Assembly (NCBI GenBank): GCA_015039365.1
Contig: WION01000267.1
Coordinates: 1-64,000 of the forward strand
DNA: 64,000 nt
Origin: Amanita rubescens
Lineage: Eukaryota > Basidiomycota > Agaricomycetes > Agaricales > Amanitaceae
Reading direction: 5' to 3'
The notes beneath the pieces are model-generated. The model had not been told where the DNA came from. It worked only from the letters and a program-made list of their open reading frames with translations, and searched no databases. Below are positions 33,615 through 46,790 of the stretch, in pieces. The number at the start of each line of letters is the position of its first letter. Position 1 is the first letter of the stretch. Position numbers and translations under genes: made by a program.

Positions 33615-34995
33615 TCAAGGCTCAGGCATACCAGTATACTGTTGACGTGCTTCCACTGCGTAAGTGGCGCTTTCGGTTGTCATCTGCATGAACTGATTTC
33701 TTGTCGATGGGAAAGTAGAAGGATCATTAGGATTCTACAATATTCGTATCAGCATCCCAGGTCGAATACACATCGACAGAAGGACACGCTCACGTAAAGT
33801 TTATAAGGAAGTGGATGCACCGGCTGCATAGGAGGTGGATTCACATCCGGTAGAGGTGAGGGCAGTATCTCTTGTACGCTCATCCGTGCCGAAGCTTGAG
33901 CGACGCGTTGGGACTTGTGCCTCATATAGACCCAGAACACCAACGCCACGATGAGGCCCGCGCCGACGATACCTCCAACGATACCACCTGCAACTGCTCC
34001 GATGCTGGTCTTAGACGAATACGAAGAGTTTGATGTCGAGGTCGAGGTCGAGGCCGAGGCCGAAGACGATGTTGATGTTGATGCTGACGCTGACGCTGAC
34101 GTTGATGTCGATGTCGATGATGTCGATGTCGCAGGAGGAGGAGCCGTTGAGTCAGGTCCACCTGGAACATGTAGAAACTATGTTAATTACAGTGCCTTTG
34201 CGTGACTCCGGTTCGACGCACTAGCACTAGCCGCCACAGTGACATTAAAACCATTGTCGATCTGTGTTCATAGGTTGGTTACTGGTTGGAAGCGAGCTAA
34301 TTTGCAATTCATACGTACGGAAACATCAAGGTACGCCCAGTGTGGTATGCTGGTGTCATTCTGTATGGTCTCGGGATACCTATAATGTTCGCTGCATAGT
34401 ACCACCACGGTAATGATTGAACTTACTGCATCAACCATGTTTGGTTGCAATGTTGCGTGTAATTTGACCATCTGTTAGACCGAGTAAATCATAGGCTTCT
34501 CGGAGGCCCCAACGACATACGAAACACAGTTCCCATCCTGACAAGCACCACACGCGCAGATTAACGAGTAGGTGATCGAATTGCACGTGCAGTTGTTGGC
34601 CTGGTCGCTCGAAAGGCCTGCATATGTGTAACCAGATGGTAGGGGGGGGGGATAGAGTTCGTCTAGAAAATTTGTCAACAAACAGATCGATAGATACAAC
34701 TGTTAGAAAAGTGCCCACCCAGTGGTGGCGCGCACGGAGGAGTTACAGCCCAGGCGACGTAACAAGGGCTCTGACCTAACGAGTTAAATGCCTACGATTG
34801 GGCAGTTCTCAGCTAGTAGGGGACAAGTAAGACGAGAAGTGCACCCACCCAAGTGAATTTATCGTCCGTACAGACTGCTATGTTGGTGTGCTCAGGACTC
34901 TGAGCTAGGACGGCCGGTGCCAATGCTAGAGCCAGCGAGGAGATGTAAAGGATCATAGCTTTACAGAAACGGGCCGAGGGACCTGAGGAGGACAT
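33615..34995 (-). CDS. Ser/Thr-rich single-span membrane protein with Cys-rich ectodomain
   Basis: Eight exons: 34995-34849, 34791-34719, 34662-34521, 34471-34427, 34379-34319, 34261-34228, 34161-33794 and 33734-33615; about 329 residues. Signal peptide (ILYISSLALALAPAVLA), then a Cys-rich outer part with the NSLGQSPCYVAWA motif seen in basidiomycete membrane proteins and CTCNSITYSLICACGACQDG, with several N-glycosylation sites (NCT, NYT, NQT, NDT, NVT). A Ser/Thr/Ala stalk of about 45 residues and a Gly/Val/Ile transmembrane helix (IVGGIVGAGLIVALVFWVY) follow, then a short cytosolic tail with Pro-rich stretch. The layout is like WSC/Mid2-type wall sensors but the ectodomain is different. A ten-C run in exon 3 is read through in frame. 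Confidence 0.82.
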
Positions 34996-35690
34996 AATGA
35001 GTATGAGCCAGTCCTTATATTCGCAGGAGCTGTCATGTATATGACAAGGGAGCATGTCTATATAGTCTAGTAGTACTCATCAGAGTTTGGTCCGTTCACT
35101 GGCATAGCACTGAGTACTGATTTGCACAGGAATGTTGATCCGTGAACTTTGTAGACCCCCAAGCAACCCACGGCTGTCAAAAACGTTTGTATTGCAACAG
35201 GAAAGGGCATGCTCGAATTTACTTTCCTGTTTGTTTCGGCAGATTGCCGACATTGTTTTGAAGATGTACCCCGGTTAGTGGTCACCACTTATTATATATT
35301 ACCAACAACAGTTATTATCTTCTCATTGCCTTTTTCGAAATTTGAAAATGAAATGAAGTTTGACAACGTCGAGGCTCGCGTGTACCGATAACGAATAAAG
35401 GTAGGTGACGAAAAGGTAGATGTCGATTACATAATAGTGCTCACCATGGCGACGGCAACGGTTACAAGAACCGTCTTGGCTTCGTTCGCGCGGCGGCGAT
35501 CCGAGAAGGCGAGAGGACGGACAAGACAACAGACCTGGACGAAACGTCGCATAGAGTCACCTCACCGCCGCGAGCTACGAGGACTAGTCACGGAACTCAA
35601 TAGTTTCACGCGAATAACCTACCCATTGAGGCCAACACTCCTTGTCAAAAATTTTGAACAACGTGCATATACTATTTGAACATTGTCGCG
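34996..35690. other. Intergenic
   Basis: Upstream region of the membrane protein gene on the left. 35440-35600 is GC-rich with an open frame (ATATVTRTVLASFARRRSEK) that has no recognised motif. No repeat membership noticed until about 35690. Confidence 0.4.
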
Positions 35691-35699
35691 CCACGGGCG

Positions 35700-38600
35700 C
35701 GTTAGGGCTAGCACTAGGCATCGGCAGCAACAGTAAACAGTTCGTTGTTATCAGTACAATTCGGGTTGGAATAACGTTAACAACTGGCATATATATATGT
35801 CATAGCATGGTCATAAAGCGTCATGTAAATCCTATCGAGGTCCTAGAGGAGGGTATGGAGCGCCGAGGCACCGTAGCGTGTTACGTCTCTGTCAGTAGGT
35901 AGATGAATGTATGCGGAAAGTTTGTAAGTATGGATAAAAAGGGAGATGATAAGAAAAAAACGGCGTCTTGGGGGGTATCAGGCTGTTATATCAATCAACC
36001 GCCACTATCAATTGGGCAAGGCGCCTTGGGCATGCTGGGCCTTGAATTCCGCGAGAAACGAGGTGTTGAGGGTATCAGGCTGTTGTAATAGGAATATCAA
36101 TAACTACCACTGTCAATTAAGCAAGGCCTTACGTTTGCTTTGGGCAAGCTGGGCCTTGAGTTCCGCGAGTTGACGTTCCAAATCCTCCGCGCGCTTTCTC
36201 TCTTTCTCCGCGCGCTTTCTCTCTTCCTCCGCACGCTTCGTCTCCTCCTCCGCATGCTTCCTCTCTTCCTCCGCGCGCTTTCTCTCCTCCTCCGCACGGC
36301 GTTCCACTTCTTCAACACGCTTGTTTGCCTCTTTAAGATGTTGGTTATCCGGATGATTAATAGTTGACTGAATCTGCAAAATCCATTCATGTCAGTCACT
36401 GTATCCTCATACCCAATCAACAGAACGTACCTCCTGTTCAAACACCGACCACATATTATTATATTTATTCAACAACACCTTGAAATCAACTTCTTTCCAA
36501 AGATCATCCGTCGGAAACCCATGCCAAGTACCTTGCCGACGCTTTCCTGGGACGGGCACACTGACATATTTAAAACCTTCTTGAAGTGCCTGAGCGGCGC
36601 AATGGCAAAACCAGTAACAATTCTTTTCAAAGAAATGATAATCTTTCCAATTGTCATTGATCGCGCAGGCCAAAACGACGAGCTGAGGAAGTGACATGGG
36701 CTTGGTGTCAAAGATGAGGTGGTCAACGAGGAGCTGGTCCCGTTCTAACCGTCTGGGATCGAAGAGTCTTAATTCGTCCACGGCGTACTTTTTAATCTTC
36801 TTCTGTTTTCCTTCGGGCGCGACCACTTGCCCATCGTCCGGCTTTGATGAGTCGGAGTCGGTTGGAGGAGTAGGGTCAGTCTGCCTGTGTTCCCGCGTGC
36901 CTCGTCCGAGAACGTGCTTTCCGATCGCCTCCTTGACTGAAGAGGCTCGTATTCGGCGCTCGATACGGAGATAAACTGTCCCTTTATCCCCGTCACTGAG
37001 CTTCGCGACCAAGTACTCGTGTTCGACGTTGGATTTTTTGTCCTTGTAGGTACTGACCTCGATCACTTTCCAATGCTCGCGAGAGAGTTTGGCATTGTCC
37101 GGCAACGTGTACAGTCGGCCGAGAAAAGTCTTGTAGTTATTGGCGAGGCATACGTTCTGGAGTGGCTCGAACTCCTTCGATTCGGTGTAGTTAGGTTCTT
37201 TCTTCATGATTCGGAAGAAGTGGGCGATCGAACTGAGAGTATACCGAAGACGGAGGGAAAGAGGAACTTTATATGATATTTGTAGAGCACATTCGCCGTA
37301 ATTGGCTGCCTGGGTCATATTGGAACTTTGTGCGACCGGCTGTTGTTCTGTTGCCATTATTCACGCAACACAGCTGCACAGCTGTCCTTCCCGAAAGGGC
37401 CAAACGGAAAGAAGCAACGTGACGAACAATATGATCGTTGTGGGACAAGGAAGACTGCATGAGAATATCCTGATAAGTTTACGGAACCCAGATTCGGAGT
37501 TGATTGTATACTGACCTCCGCGTTTGTTCAACGTGTCCACGAACCGCAGCACAGCCGAATCTTGACTTGATTTGGTGCGAGCGAACGCTAGTTACAGGTG
37601 TTGGAGTAGGCACCAACGAGTTGTTTGACCCGGAACGGCGATAGGGAGGGTCCAGCGAGCTTGTTGATGACGGATTGGGACAAGGTTTAGACGGTTTGAA
37701 CAATTGTTCGCGGAGTTGGTTTGGCAGGTGTACCTGGACCGCTAGTCCAAAATAAGCACCCATGCCTTCCTAAATAGGTAAGCCGTTGATCCTCAACTTG
37801 TTGCTTCTGGATGAGGAAAGTCCTGGGGAGCCCGCTTTCCGCACCAATTTATACCGTAGACGAGGTTTCCGCCAGTTCGCGTGTGAGATATTGAGGCCAG
37901 AATTTTACGGTTTGGAAAATCGGAATTGCCAAGGTGGTGCTCAGATTCGATCTGTTTTATTCGTGTGTAAGTCCATGTGCGCGCGGTTTGAGCTGATTTG
38001 AGCTTGCCGTTTCAAGACCGTTCACATTGCTTTGAAGCTGATGCATCGTAGACGGACAATAAATTCTTGAACGGGATAGTGTTGCCATGCACTTTCCACA
38101 GTGAATCCTTCAATTGATCACCTCGGAGGGTCGCGTGTTAATTCCATGTTTCGCATAATGCTCGGAGAAATGAACAAAACGGGTGACAACATCCGACTCC
38201 AAATGCCGCATCTGGGTTGATTGGGCAAAGTTTGATGCTTCTGGATCTGTTTGTGTGCGCCAACATTGTCAACTCACACTCCTACAAGCTGTTGTAAAAG
38301 TTCACGGCAACGACGGACTTGTGCAGCCGTATTCTCACGTTAGAATTGACAGTAGGCCCGAGTACGTGGAATGTGCACAGCTTGGGAGTTGGCGGGTCAC
38401 CTGAAGCGAAAAACGGTTCAGAATCACACGCGCATCAGCACATGTCGGGAGGAATTAATGTCTTGCGCCATGCCTAGCGGTCTTGCCAGGAATAACCTTA
38501 TTTCTGCTTCCATAAGGAGCTGAATCGAATGACCGTAGACAAGCAAAATTTGATTCGCCTAAATAGTACAGCCAATTCCACCCGACATTTTTTTTGTTCT

Positions 38601-38700
38601 GCATGACAGGCTTCAGGGTAGTGCTGGCCCATATGTACTCGTTTATGACTCGGGCGGGCCCCGGGCGTAGCATTGTCAATGACAACGCGGTTAGAGAATA
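35700..38700 (-). repeat. Segmental duplication SD-B
   Basis: Longest copy of the NCYWF-gene duplication. It adds a further piece (38430-38700) shared only with SD-C (56380-56560: GCCATAAGGAGCT.AATCGAATGAC, GACAAGCAAAATTTGAT). Confidence 0.7.
36113..37357 (-). CDS. NCYWF-motif protein with charged coiled-coil tail, copy 2 (intact)
   Basis: Two exons: 37357-36431 and 36373-36113; 395 residues. No named domain is recognised. Residues 1-60 are a hydrophilic start and SYKVPLSLRLRYTLSSI; then REHWKV, VEHEYLVAKLSDG and TVYLRIERR; a variable linker; then LPQLVVLACAIND and FFEKNCYWFCHCA; then KEVDFKVLL and WSVFEQ. The second exon encodes about 60 residues of EEERKRAEEERKHAEE-type helix and EDLERQLAELKAQLAQ. 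A His in a beta-like HEYLV stretch and a later N-C-x-x-F helix recall the His/Cys arrangement of permuted NlpC/P60 (LRAT-like) thiol enzymes, but this is inference from motif order only. It is the only copy with both exons intact. Confidence 0.72.
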
Positions 38701-38799
38701 GGATCGCGAGCAATTAGCGTTAGCATGAGGAATAGTTCGTTGCATTTCACTGCGCAGTATCACAGGAAGGAGAAACCCGCAGATACCGTCCGTATAAAC

Positions 38800-40086
38800 G
38801 TGGAGAGCGGTAGCAGTGCCAAGCCCCACCACGTGTACTAGAAAGATATTATTCGTCTATGGCATGTTCATTAACCGTCTCTCTTTTCGGTAGCACATTA
38901 ACCAGAACCAATTTTGCCTTGTCGTTGATAGCGTTTCCCTTAGGCCCGCTATCAGCTCTATTCCCCTTTTTGCTCCAGTCTAAGCATTGCTTTTACCCTC
39001 AAACTGAATATAATCAGAACAGGGATGCTAGGCATGCGGGAGAGTGAATGCACCTTACAGTTTGGTAAATCGGCAGGACGCGGAAGAAGGGGCGGTAGTA
39101 TTGCTATCATAGGCTAATTTTCTTTTTTTTCGGCCCCAACAAGGTGTCGAAAACGTCATCAGGGGAAGAAGCAAGACGACACTCTCGAGAATAAGAGAGG
39201 GCGGAACTCTTAGCGAAGGTCACGAACGAGATTCCTCGTTTGGCCGTATCCTCCGTATGTTATCAAGCAACCGCATATGAATCTCCGGGTATATTCTTAC
39301 GTCTCATCGATTGACGGGATCTGTGGGACCGAAGAAGGTCAGGTAGAGCGAGAAGGAGCAAGAGGTTTGAAGGCATACCTTCAGGTTTCGGATGCATAGT
39401 GGTGACTGTTACAGTGAGTGATCGGTTTGATCAAAGAAAAGTGAAGAGGATAGGATAATCGAACCACAGTAACGGGCAGACTTCAGGAGGAACGCTGGCG
39501 ATTCATCGGTTATCCATCAAACGTTACTTCCTTAATCATCTTCGTGGCAAATCTCCGCTGGAAGTTTCGAATGAGTTTTCGTCAAGAGGGAAAGAGTCAA
39601 GACGCACAATTTGGGTAATGGATGGGCGCGGGTGTAAATAAAGCTGAGGCCTGTAAGATAGGCCCAGTCTGCTGCACGTACGCGTGATTCGTGAGAGTAA
39701 CGCCTGGTGACTTGGGGACGGCTGCATCCCTTCATAGTCTGCTGCATCCTTTAAGTTTATACCTTGTTTGGCACCTCCAAACGTGACGAAACAACGCCTG
39801 CTCTGCTTGGCACGCTCGCAAACGGATCTTCATCCGTCTCCATAACCATGTAGCTAACCGCCACAGGTGGCAGTTGATACTTCCCGCCCGTCAATGATGA
39901 AGTGGAAGATGCCGATAAGTATAGAGTAGTATCTCTATCCCAGCGAGATTGAAGCGAACATGCCTACAAACGCGTTACCCTTGAACGAAGGTCGTTTTTC
40001 CAGTTCCGGTGTCGTGGCGGAGGGACTGAAAGCGGAAGTGCGAGTTGGAGCTCCACCTTCTGCGGGTACCGTCGTTAGCCGGAGCG
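38800..40086 (+). repeat. Segmental duplication Y, copy 1
   Basis: Matches about 45452-46790 in the same orientation (GTGGAGAGCGGTA, CTCTCTTTTCGGTAGCACAT, TTCATCGTTTAGCC-like, GGTCGTTTTTCCAGTT). It carries only broken pieces: for example IGIFHFIIDG on the minus strand near 39900 is followed by a frame change, where copy 2 stays open. Confidence 0.65.
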
Positions 40087-40635
40087 TGTCTATGCATGCT
40101 TACCTTCGACTGCTATGGTCCTTCCTTCCTTCCTTCTCACATCTCTGACTACCTTAGTCATCCCTATCTTTGGTCCCTCCCATCCTTCCTATACATACTG
40201 TCGACCACAGGCTCCGGTCACACGAAAATCGGTTACATTCGTCTATGCCACATGTCAGTTGATGTCGACGCGCTCGCGCTACATGTGTGATCATCCAAGA
40301 TTAAGACTCGGTCAATCCACGCTTCAATTATTGATTCCTTTCGAGTCGCTGATCAAGGCTTTGATGCCCAAGCAATCCGCGACTGTAAGCGGAAGTTGCC
40401 CCCAACGGTCGGAACAATAGTTAAAACGCAAGGTCATTCAACTGCAGGCTTACAATACTACTACAATCTAAGAATCTCGGAAAAATGAGACGAAAATACA
40501 GGTGTGAACATATTCGGGTACGAATCCATACAACGGAAAGAACAACTTCTTGAAGAACTTTGTGCTCATTGAGTCAAGATGAAGGAAAACGAATTGCGAC
40601 CACGCACATACATGGGCGAACTTTTCAAGCTCTTC
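40087..40635. other. Intergenic, 3' flank of the seven-helix gene
   Basis: Short frames only (40115-40420); no motif or repeat noted. Confidence 0.45.
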
Positions 40636-41725
40636 TCAGGTTGAGGCGACCATTTCGGAGTTGTGGCGAGGTTCGGCCGGAATGGCACGTTCAATGGTCG
40701 AGTCACCAATAAACGTAGGCAATTCTGTTTCTTGGTTAGCCCTATTTTGTGCCACCCGTATCAATATAAGATTAAAAGCAATTCCTGCAGTGGGAAAATT
40801 CTGTGTGCATGGGTGAGATACCGTCCTGGCCGCATTCAGTTCATTGATGACATACAATAGCATCTGCCATTAGAAACCCAACATTGGAAGTGGGAAACAC
40901 CATGGAAAAGGCGACAATACTCGTGAGGGTGTATAATAAACCTGATTCGGCGATAACACGAATTGCGAAACGGGCAAGGCGTCGAGACAAACTATTTCTC
41001 CAGATTCGTAATATAATAGCAGCTTTAATTTAAATTTGAAATAATATCATGCACAATCTCACCGTGACTTACATGATGCATATATATTTATGATAATGGT
41101 AGAGGCAAGATAGGACTCCTGTCTTTCATTATCACCGTAAGGACCGCGAATTGGGGGTTCATTTCCTGTGAGTACAACGAAGGTGTTATGATATGTTGAG
41201 ACGAGAAAAATTGATATGTTGTATAGCAATAAGAGGAGGGGGAGGACAGCAATTCTCCATGATCTATTGTAAACTGTCCAACAACGGAAGATCTGACACA
41301 ACGCCGTTTGTGAGTACCCAGTGATCAACCTTGCTTTTTCACAAACCAGGACACTGTCAGTTATAATTGGTATTGAAGCTTCTATAATACTCTGCCAGGA
41401 GAGTTCAGCCCATCAAATGTTTGAATTTAATTCTTGGATTACAAACATTGATGATACCGACATATATGAGAGAAGTAGTAGTCATAGAGGCGCTTTGAGG
41501 GATGAGTATTGTGGTTTGCAGGGTGAGGCCGAAGTCTGTCACCGAGAAAGCAAAGAGAATGACGGTAATGATTAAGAAGGGCCATTGAATGGGCTTGCGC
41601 AGGGTCCCGCCATCATCCGAAAAGACGAGCCATCGTAGGCACAGGAGAAACAAGGTGAAATATACACCCGTTAGGAGTGCCTGCAAGGTCGTCGTGATAA
41701 TAAATGTTTCCGTTCCTGTTAGCAT
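40636..41725 (-). CDS. Seven-helix membrane protein of the Agaricomycete type
   Basis: Five exons: 41725-41447, 41391-41347, 41292-41073, 41022-40856 and 40800-40636; 291 residues, phases continuous. Hydrophobic segments: ALLTGVYFTLFLLCLRWLVF, FLIITVILFAFSVTDFGL, SIIEASIPIITDSVLIF, IAVLPLLLLLYNISIFLV, STIIINIYAS, the AESGLLYTLTSIVAFSMVF segment and FPTAGIAFNLILIRV. This order, with a CWTVYNRSW step after helix 3, is the common layout of large expanded families of unknown-function seven-helix proteins in mushrooms and relatives. Introns 1 and 2 both start GTTTGT, a less usual donor. An upstream in-frame ATG at 41905 would add 60 residues without a membrane segment; the chosen start is directly before helix 1. 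Confidence 0.82.
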
Positions 41726-42862
41726 TTCAAGTACAAATTCAACATCTAACCTGACACCGGTATTTATACTGTGACAGTGGTCAAATTGTCGGAGCAAATG
41801 ATAAAAAATATAACCGATTATGTTGGTCATGGCGAGTGGACCGCTGGTCATCAATGACTGTACAGGAAGCCATAATTCTGTGATCACAGTGCCATGGTCT
41901 GTCAATCAGTCATCAGTAATGGAAGCGTTTGGAATCTGCGCCTGAGTGACAGATCTTCCCGCTCCGCCCACTGCTTGCAACATCTCAAGTAGGCACACAA
42001 CCATGTAACTGGAAAAAGATAAGGCCGTTCAGTCCCACTCTATCAGCGACAGGTACGGAACATGAACGCTAACTTTTACGCCTTTGACACCTTCGCGCTT
42101 GATGTCAAAACATTCATTCCTGTTCAATACTGTGTTGAGTAAAAAAAATACTCCTTCAAACTGGTTCGGTGCAGCGGAAGAGGTCCTTGCGAGGCTTTGC
42201 TTTGGTAGAGCAAGATATCGTAACGCTCTTGAACCCGTGACGTCCGACACCATCAACTCGACCATACAGTTTTTCGAGGGATTCAGATATTCCCAGAGTG
42301 CTGCTAGTTTCATGTGGTTATTGGCTGCATTCAATTCTTGCGGGACATAGGTGGGCCGCTTTTATCCTCGTCATTGCCAAGTTCATTGATACAGCCTTGT
42401 GTATCTTTCGAAAATCGGCGTTCTCAGCCCATTTTCTATATTTCTGCGACGACCGGTTCTAAATTCATTTCTCAGTCCTCTGAGACACATAACGTGAACA
42501 ACCCTATGAAGATGAAACGATAGAATGAAAAACTTGATCACATTGACAGGCGGAGCCATTCGTATGAGAAGGCTGATTCCGATTGATGGCGCGGTACGCT
42601 TGGAAACGTACATTGAGCTGTAGAGTTACTGAAGACATCGAGATCCCATGATTCTAATAGCTGATCAATGATCGATGATCTGATCACTATTGGAAGCACT
42701 GCAAGGTATAATTGGGAACGATCACACTTGCAAGGCTCATCTGAACCTTAGCCGTAGATTTGTATTCAAATCCAATACTCACCTCCGTCGTCTAGGGTGA
42801 GTTCAAAAAAAAAACAGGGCGCGGCACTTCGTGGTTGGGGTAGTGACAGCCCGAGAATAAAC
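41726..42862. other. Intergenic upstream of the seven-helix gene
   Basis: No gene supported. Frames at 42029-42334 (minus) and 42314-42523 (plus) have no motif. Includes a nine-A tract at 42808. Confidence 0.45.
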
Positions 42863-45095
42863 CGAAGGTTTGATTATCAGGTTGTCTGTTGGCGCGCTCT
42901 CGATATCACGTCCTCATTGCCATTCCGCGCGTTCCCATCTCCTTTCTAGACAAAGATCGTACAAATATCATCAGAAACACGTTATTCCTGTATGTGCTTA
43001 CGCTCGTGATAGTGGCGCGCTGATGCCCCGACGAGCACGGCGACTACCTAAAAGGAGGGTCGAAGAAGAATGAAAGATAAGAGGTAAGGATGTAACTGCC
43101 TCTCCGAGTTGTGGCATCGAATGTACGTGGCATGAACCACAAGTGTTCAAAGTTTCATTGTCCATCTACCGGAGCAGTTGATCCTTCCCTGTGAGGGCGA
43201 TGCAGAGCTGGATTAATCACACGGACACAGTATACCACCGGTTCTAAAAAGGAGCATTTTGTACTCGTCAACAATGCGCGCTAGTCGGAAATGCTAATTG
43301 GAATCCGATTTAACCTATAAGCCATTTTTAGACAAGCCGAATAATTAATGATGACTGACGCATCAGATTCACTGGGTTGTGATATAGTACAAGTTGTTTT
43401 TACTTTCAGTCGATGTGTGAACCGTTCCTCTTGTGGCGCTTCTCAATATAAAGAGAACTAAATATACCCAGGAAGCAATTCTGAAGCGGGAGGGATACTT
43501 TTGTTGAATTCAGAGGATTCAAAAAAAAGAGGAGATGCGCACCACTACCGTTAGAAATTGCAGCTTAGGCATGTTTATAGGTGAAGCTGTTCAGATGTTG
43601 CCGGTCTCTGTCAACGCCGGCTTCGCAGATGCTTCAGAAACGCAATCAGTTATATGAGATCGGGCGTAAGGATCAGGGTACCGTCTGTGCTCTTTCCATC
43701 AATATTTGATATGCGTTTGAATGCGCGTATAAGTTGACCGATCTTTCCGCTCTGCCCACTGTATGACACGTCGAGCAGATTCACAGCCATATTATCCCAC
43801 TCTAATTATAGTGACAGCGACGTGCGTGGTACGGCTGGACATGAGCGAGGGGAAAACTTGACGATCACGAATGCCAAGTGGGCGAGCCGCTGGTGATCAA
43901 TGATTGCACGAACCCCCCGGGGATTCTAATCATAGCTGATCAATGGATTCATCAATCATGGATCAAACGAAGGTTTGATTATCGGGTCGTCTGTTGGCGC
44001 ACTGTCAATATCATGTCCTCATCGCCACCCCGCGCATTCCCATCTCTTTCCTTCCTTTCTAGACAAAGATCGTATAAATATCATCAGAAAAATGGTTATT
44101 CCTATATGTGCTTACGCTCGTGATAGTGGCGTGCTGATGCCCGACAAGGACGGCAACTACAAAAACGGAAGGTTGAAGACGAATGAACGATAAAAAGGAA
44201 TGGGTTCTCCGAATTGTGGCATCAAATGTACGCGGCGTGAACCACAATGCGGCGGAGAAATCAAAGAGAAAATACTTGTAGAAAAACTGGAAGGTTCGTG
44301 AGGACCATTTGTGTGAAAGATTCCCATCGGATAGGCTTAGCGCACGGGGCAGTGTGTTCAAAGTTTCGTTGTCCATCTACCGGAGCGCGATATCTGCCCG
44401 ATCACAGTGATCAGTGCAAATTGATCCTTCTCTGTGAAGGCGATGCAAAGACGGATTGATCACACGGACGCGGTATACCGCCTTGTATCCGTCAACAATA
44501 CGCGTTAGTCTTTGTTCGAAAATGCTAATTCCGATTTAACGATAGCATTTCTGCAAGCCATTCTTAGACAAGCGGGATAATTAGACGCATCGGATTCACC
44601 GGGTTGTAAGTTGTTTTTACTTTCAACTCTTTTGGCGCTTCTCAATCCAGAGAGAATCGTAAACCCCGTGAAGCTTTTCTCTCCCCGGGAAGCGAACATG
44701 CTCCAATTTTGAAGCGGGAGGGATACTTTTATTGAATTCAGGTGCAAAACCTCGGATTCAAAAAAGAGGAGATGCGCACCTCTACCATTGGAAATTGCAC
44801 CTTGGGCATGTTTATAGGTGAAGCTGTTCGGATGTTGCCAGTCTCTGTCGACAACGACTTCGCCGATGCTTCAGAAACGCAATCAGTTATATGGGATCGG
44901 GCGTAAGGATCAGGGTACCGTACGTGCCCTTTCCGTCAATATTTGATGTGTGTTTGAATGCGTGTCTAAGTTGAACGGTCTTTCCGCTCTGCCCACTTTA
45001 CGACACGTCGAGCAGATTCACAGCCATGTTATCCGACTCTAATTATAGTGACAGCGACGTGCGCGATACTGGCTGGACATGAGCGAAGGGAAAAT
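42863..45095 (+). repeat. Tandem duplication, two units of about 1.0-1.1 kb
   Basis: Unit 1 about 42863-43859, unit 2 about 43967-45095. Shared marks in order: GAAGGTTTGATTATC.GG, CTAGACAAAGATCGTA, GTGCTTACGCTCGTGATAGT, TTGTCCATCTACCGGAGC, GTTTATAGGTGAAGCTGTTC, ATGGGATCGGGCGTAAGG-type, and ATGAGCGA.GGGAAAA. No long frame is kept in both units, so it looks non-coding or decayed. Neither terminal repeats nor transposase pieces were seen. Confidence 0.7.
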
Positions 45096-45109
45096 TGGAG
45101 TGTGTCACA

Positions 45110-45440
45110 GATGTCACAGATATTTTCCCGCTGGTTTATCCACCGTATGTCGTCTCCGCCCCATTTGAAGCCCCTTTCCCTCGGTCATGACCCCTGGCAT
45201 TCAACACGCAAGTGGTTAACCAGTCTTTCCAACTACTGCACTGTTTCGAAGCGCTCAGCACTTTCTGACTTACGACCTCTTGCTTTGACCCATCCAACCC
45301 CTTCAAGAGCCCTCTTCTCCACAACGACCTTCTGTGACGATTTTGTCTGTCAATACTTACCCCAACTCACTGCTGCTCTCTGGAGCAACCCTCCTTCCGC
45401 CTCAGAGCTTGACCACACTTCTACAAAGTGATGGACTATT
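45110..45440 (+). other. Unique open segment between two duplications
   Basis: A frame 45048-45431 is open, but its first part lies in the tandem repeat and its codons continue through with no recognisable domain (Ser/Leu/Thr-rich). It separates the tandem unit from duplication Y copy 2. Coding status doubtful. Confidence 0.25.
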
Positions 45441-45451
45441 CGATCAGGTAT

Positions 45452-46790
45452 AAATGTGGAGAGCGGTACCCCGCTGCGTGTAGGAAAAGTATTATTCAAC
45501 TACCCTTGTCTATCGCATGTTCATTAAGTGTCTCTCTTTTCGGTAGCACATCAACCAGAACCAATGTTTTGCCTCGTCGTTGATAGCCGCTATCAGCTCT
45601 GTTCCCTATTTTTGCCCCAGTCTTAGCATTGTTTTGATCCTCAAACTGAGTATAATCAGCACACGGATGCTAAGCATACGGGAGATTGAACGTACCTTAC
45701 AATTGGGCAAATTGGCAGGACGCGGAAGAAGGGCAATAGTATTGCTATCATAGGTTAATTTTCTTTTTTTCCGGCGCGAACAAGGTCGAAAGCGTCATCA
45801 GCATCGTTCGGGGGAAAAGAGAAGAGGGCCTCGTCGACACTCTTGTCGAGAATAGAGGAAGCACTTGGCGAAGGTCACGAACGAGGTTCATCGTTTAGCC
45901 GTATCCTCCTTATATTGTCAAGCTACCGTATATGAATCTTGAAGCCAATTTCACGCCTGGCATATTCTTACATCTCATCGATTGATGGGATCTGTTGGAT
46001 CGAAGAAGATCAGATAGAGCGAGAAGGAGCAAGGCGTTTGAGGGTATACCTTCAGGTTTTGGATGCATAGTGATGACTGTTACAATGAGTGATCGGTTTG
46101 ATCAAAGAGGATAGGACAATTGAAGGGCAGACTTGAGGAGGAACCCTGGCGATTCATGAATTATCCATCAAGCGTCACTTTCTTAATCATCTTCGTGGCA
46201 AATCTCCACTGGAAGTTTCGGGACGCATGATTTGGGTAATGGATGGGCGCGGGGTAAGACGAGGCCTGTAAGATAGGCCCAGTCTGTTGCGCATACGGGT
46301 GATAGCGGCACCTTCGTGAGAGTGACTTGGAGACGACCGTATCCCTTCACTGCGATGTATAATCTGCATCCTTTGTCTTGTTTTGGACCTCCAAACGCAA
46401 CGAACAATACCTACTCTCCCAATTACGCAGGACTGCTTGGCACGCTCGCAAACGGGTCTTCAACCACTGGTTTGCGTCTCCATAACCACATAGCCAATCG
46501 CCACAGGTGACAACTGATACAACCCAGTAGTACCCCCGTCAATGATGAAGTGGAAGATGCCGATAGGTATAGAGCTAAGAGTAGTCGGAGCAACATAAGC
46601 CAAAGGCGGCGTGACGGTAATGATCTCTGCTCTTCTTTCTTTTTCCTAGCGAACACGCGCTACTGCTGAACGAAGGTCGTTTTTCCAGTTTCGGTGTCGT
46701 GGCGGAGGGACAGAAAGCGGAAGCGCGAGCTGGAGCTCTACCTTCTGGGTGGGCACGGAACATGTCGTCTTTGTTAGCCGGGGGGGATTA
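45452..46790 (+). repeat. Segmental duplication Y, copy 2
   Basis: Counterpart of 38800-40086. On the minus strand at about 46618-46448 a frame runs ...PPLAYVAPTTLSSIPIGIF, FHFIIDGG, LSPVAIGYVVMET and stops; copy 1 is frame-broken at the same place. It is probably the last exon of a decayed gene whose other pieces lie in 46.8-47.3 kb. Confidence 0.6.

Noticed and set aside
33951..34205. Asp/Val/Glu repeat frame on the plus strand
   Set aside because: Antisense of the Ser/Thr stalk of the membrane protein.
36140..36367. Leu/Arg-rich plus-strand frame resembling membrane helices
   Set aside because: Antisense of the coiled-coil exon of NCYWF copy 2.
41321..41575. Plus-strand frame within the seven-helix gene
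   Set aside because: Opposite-strand shadow; the minus-strand exons join in phase and give proper helices.
42863..45095. Tandem unit as a transposon
   Set aside because: No terminal inverted repeats, target-site duplications or transposase/RT pieces were found.
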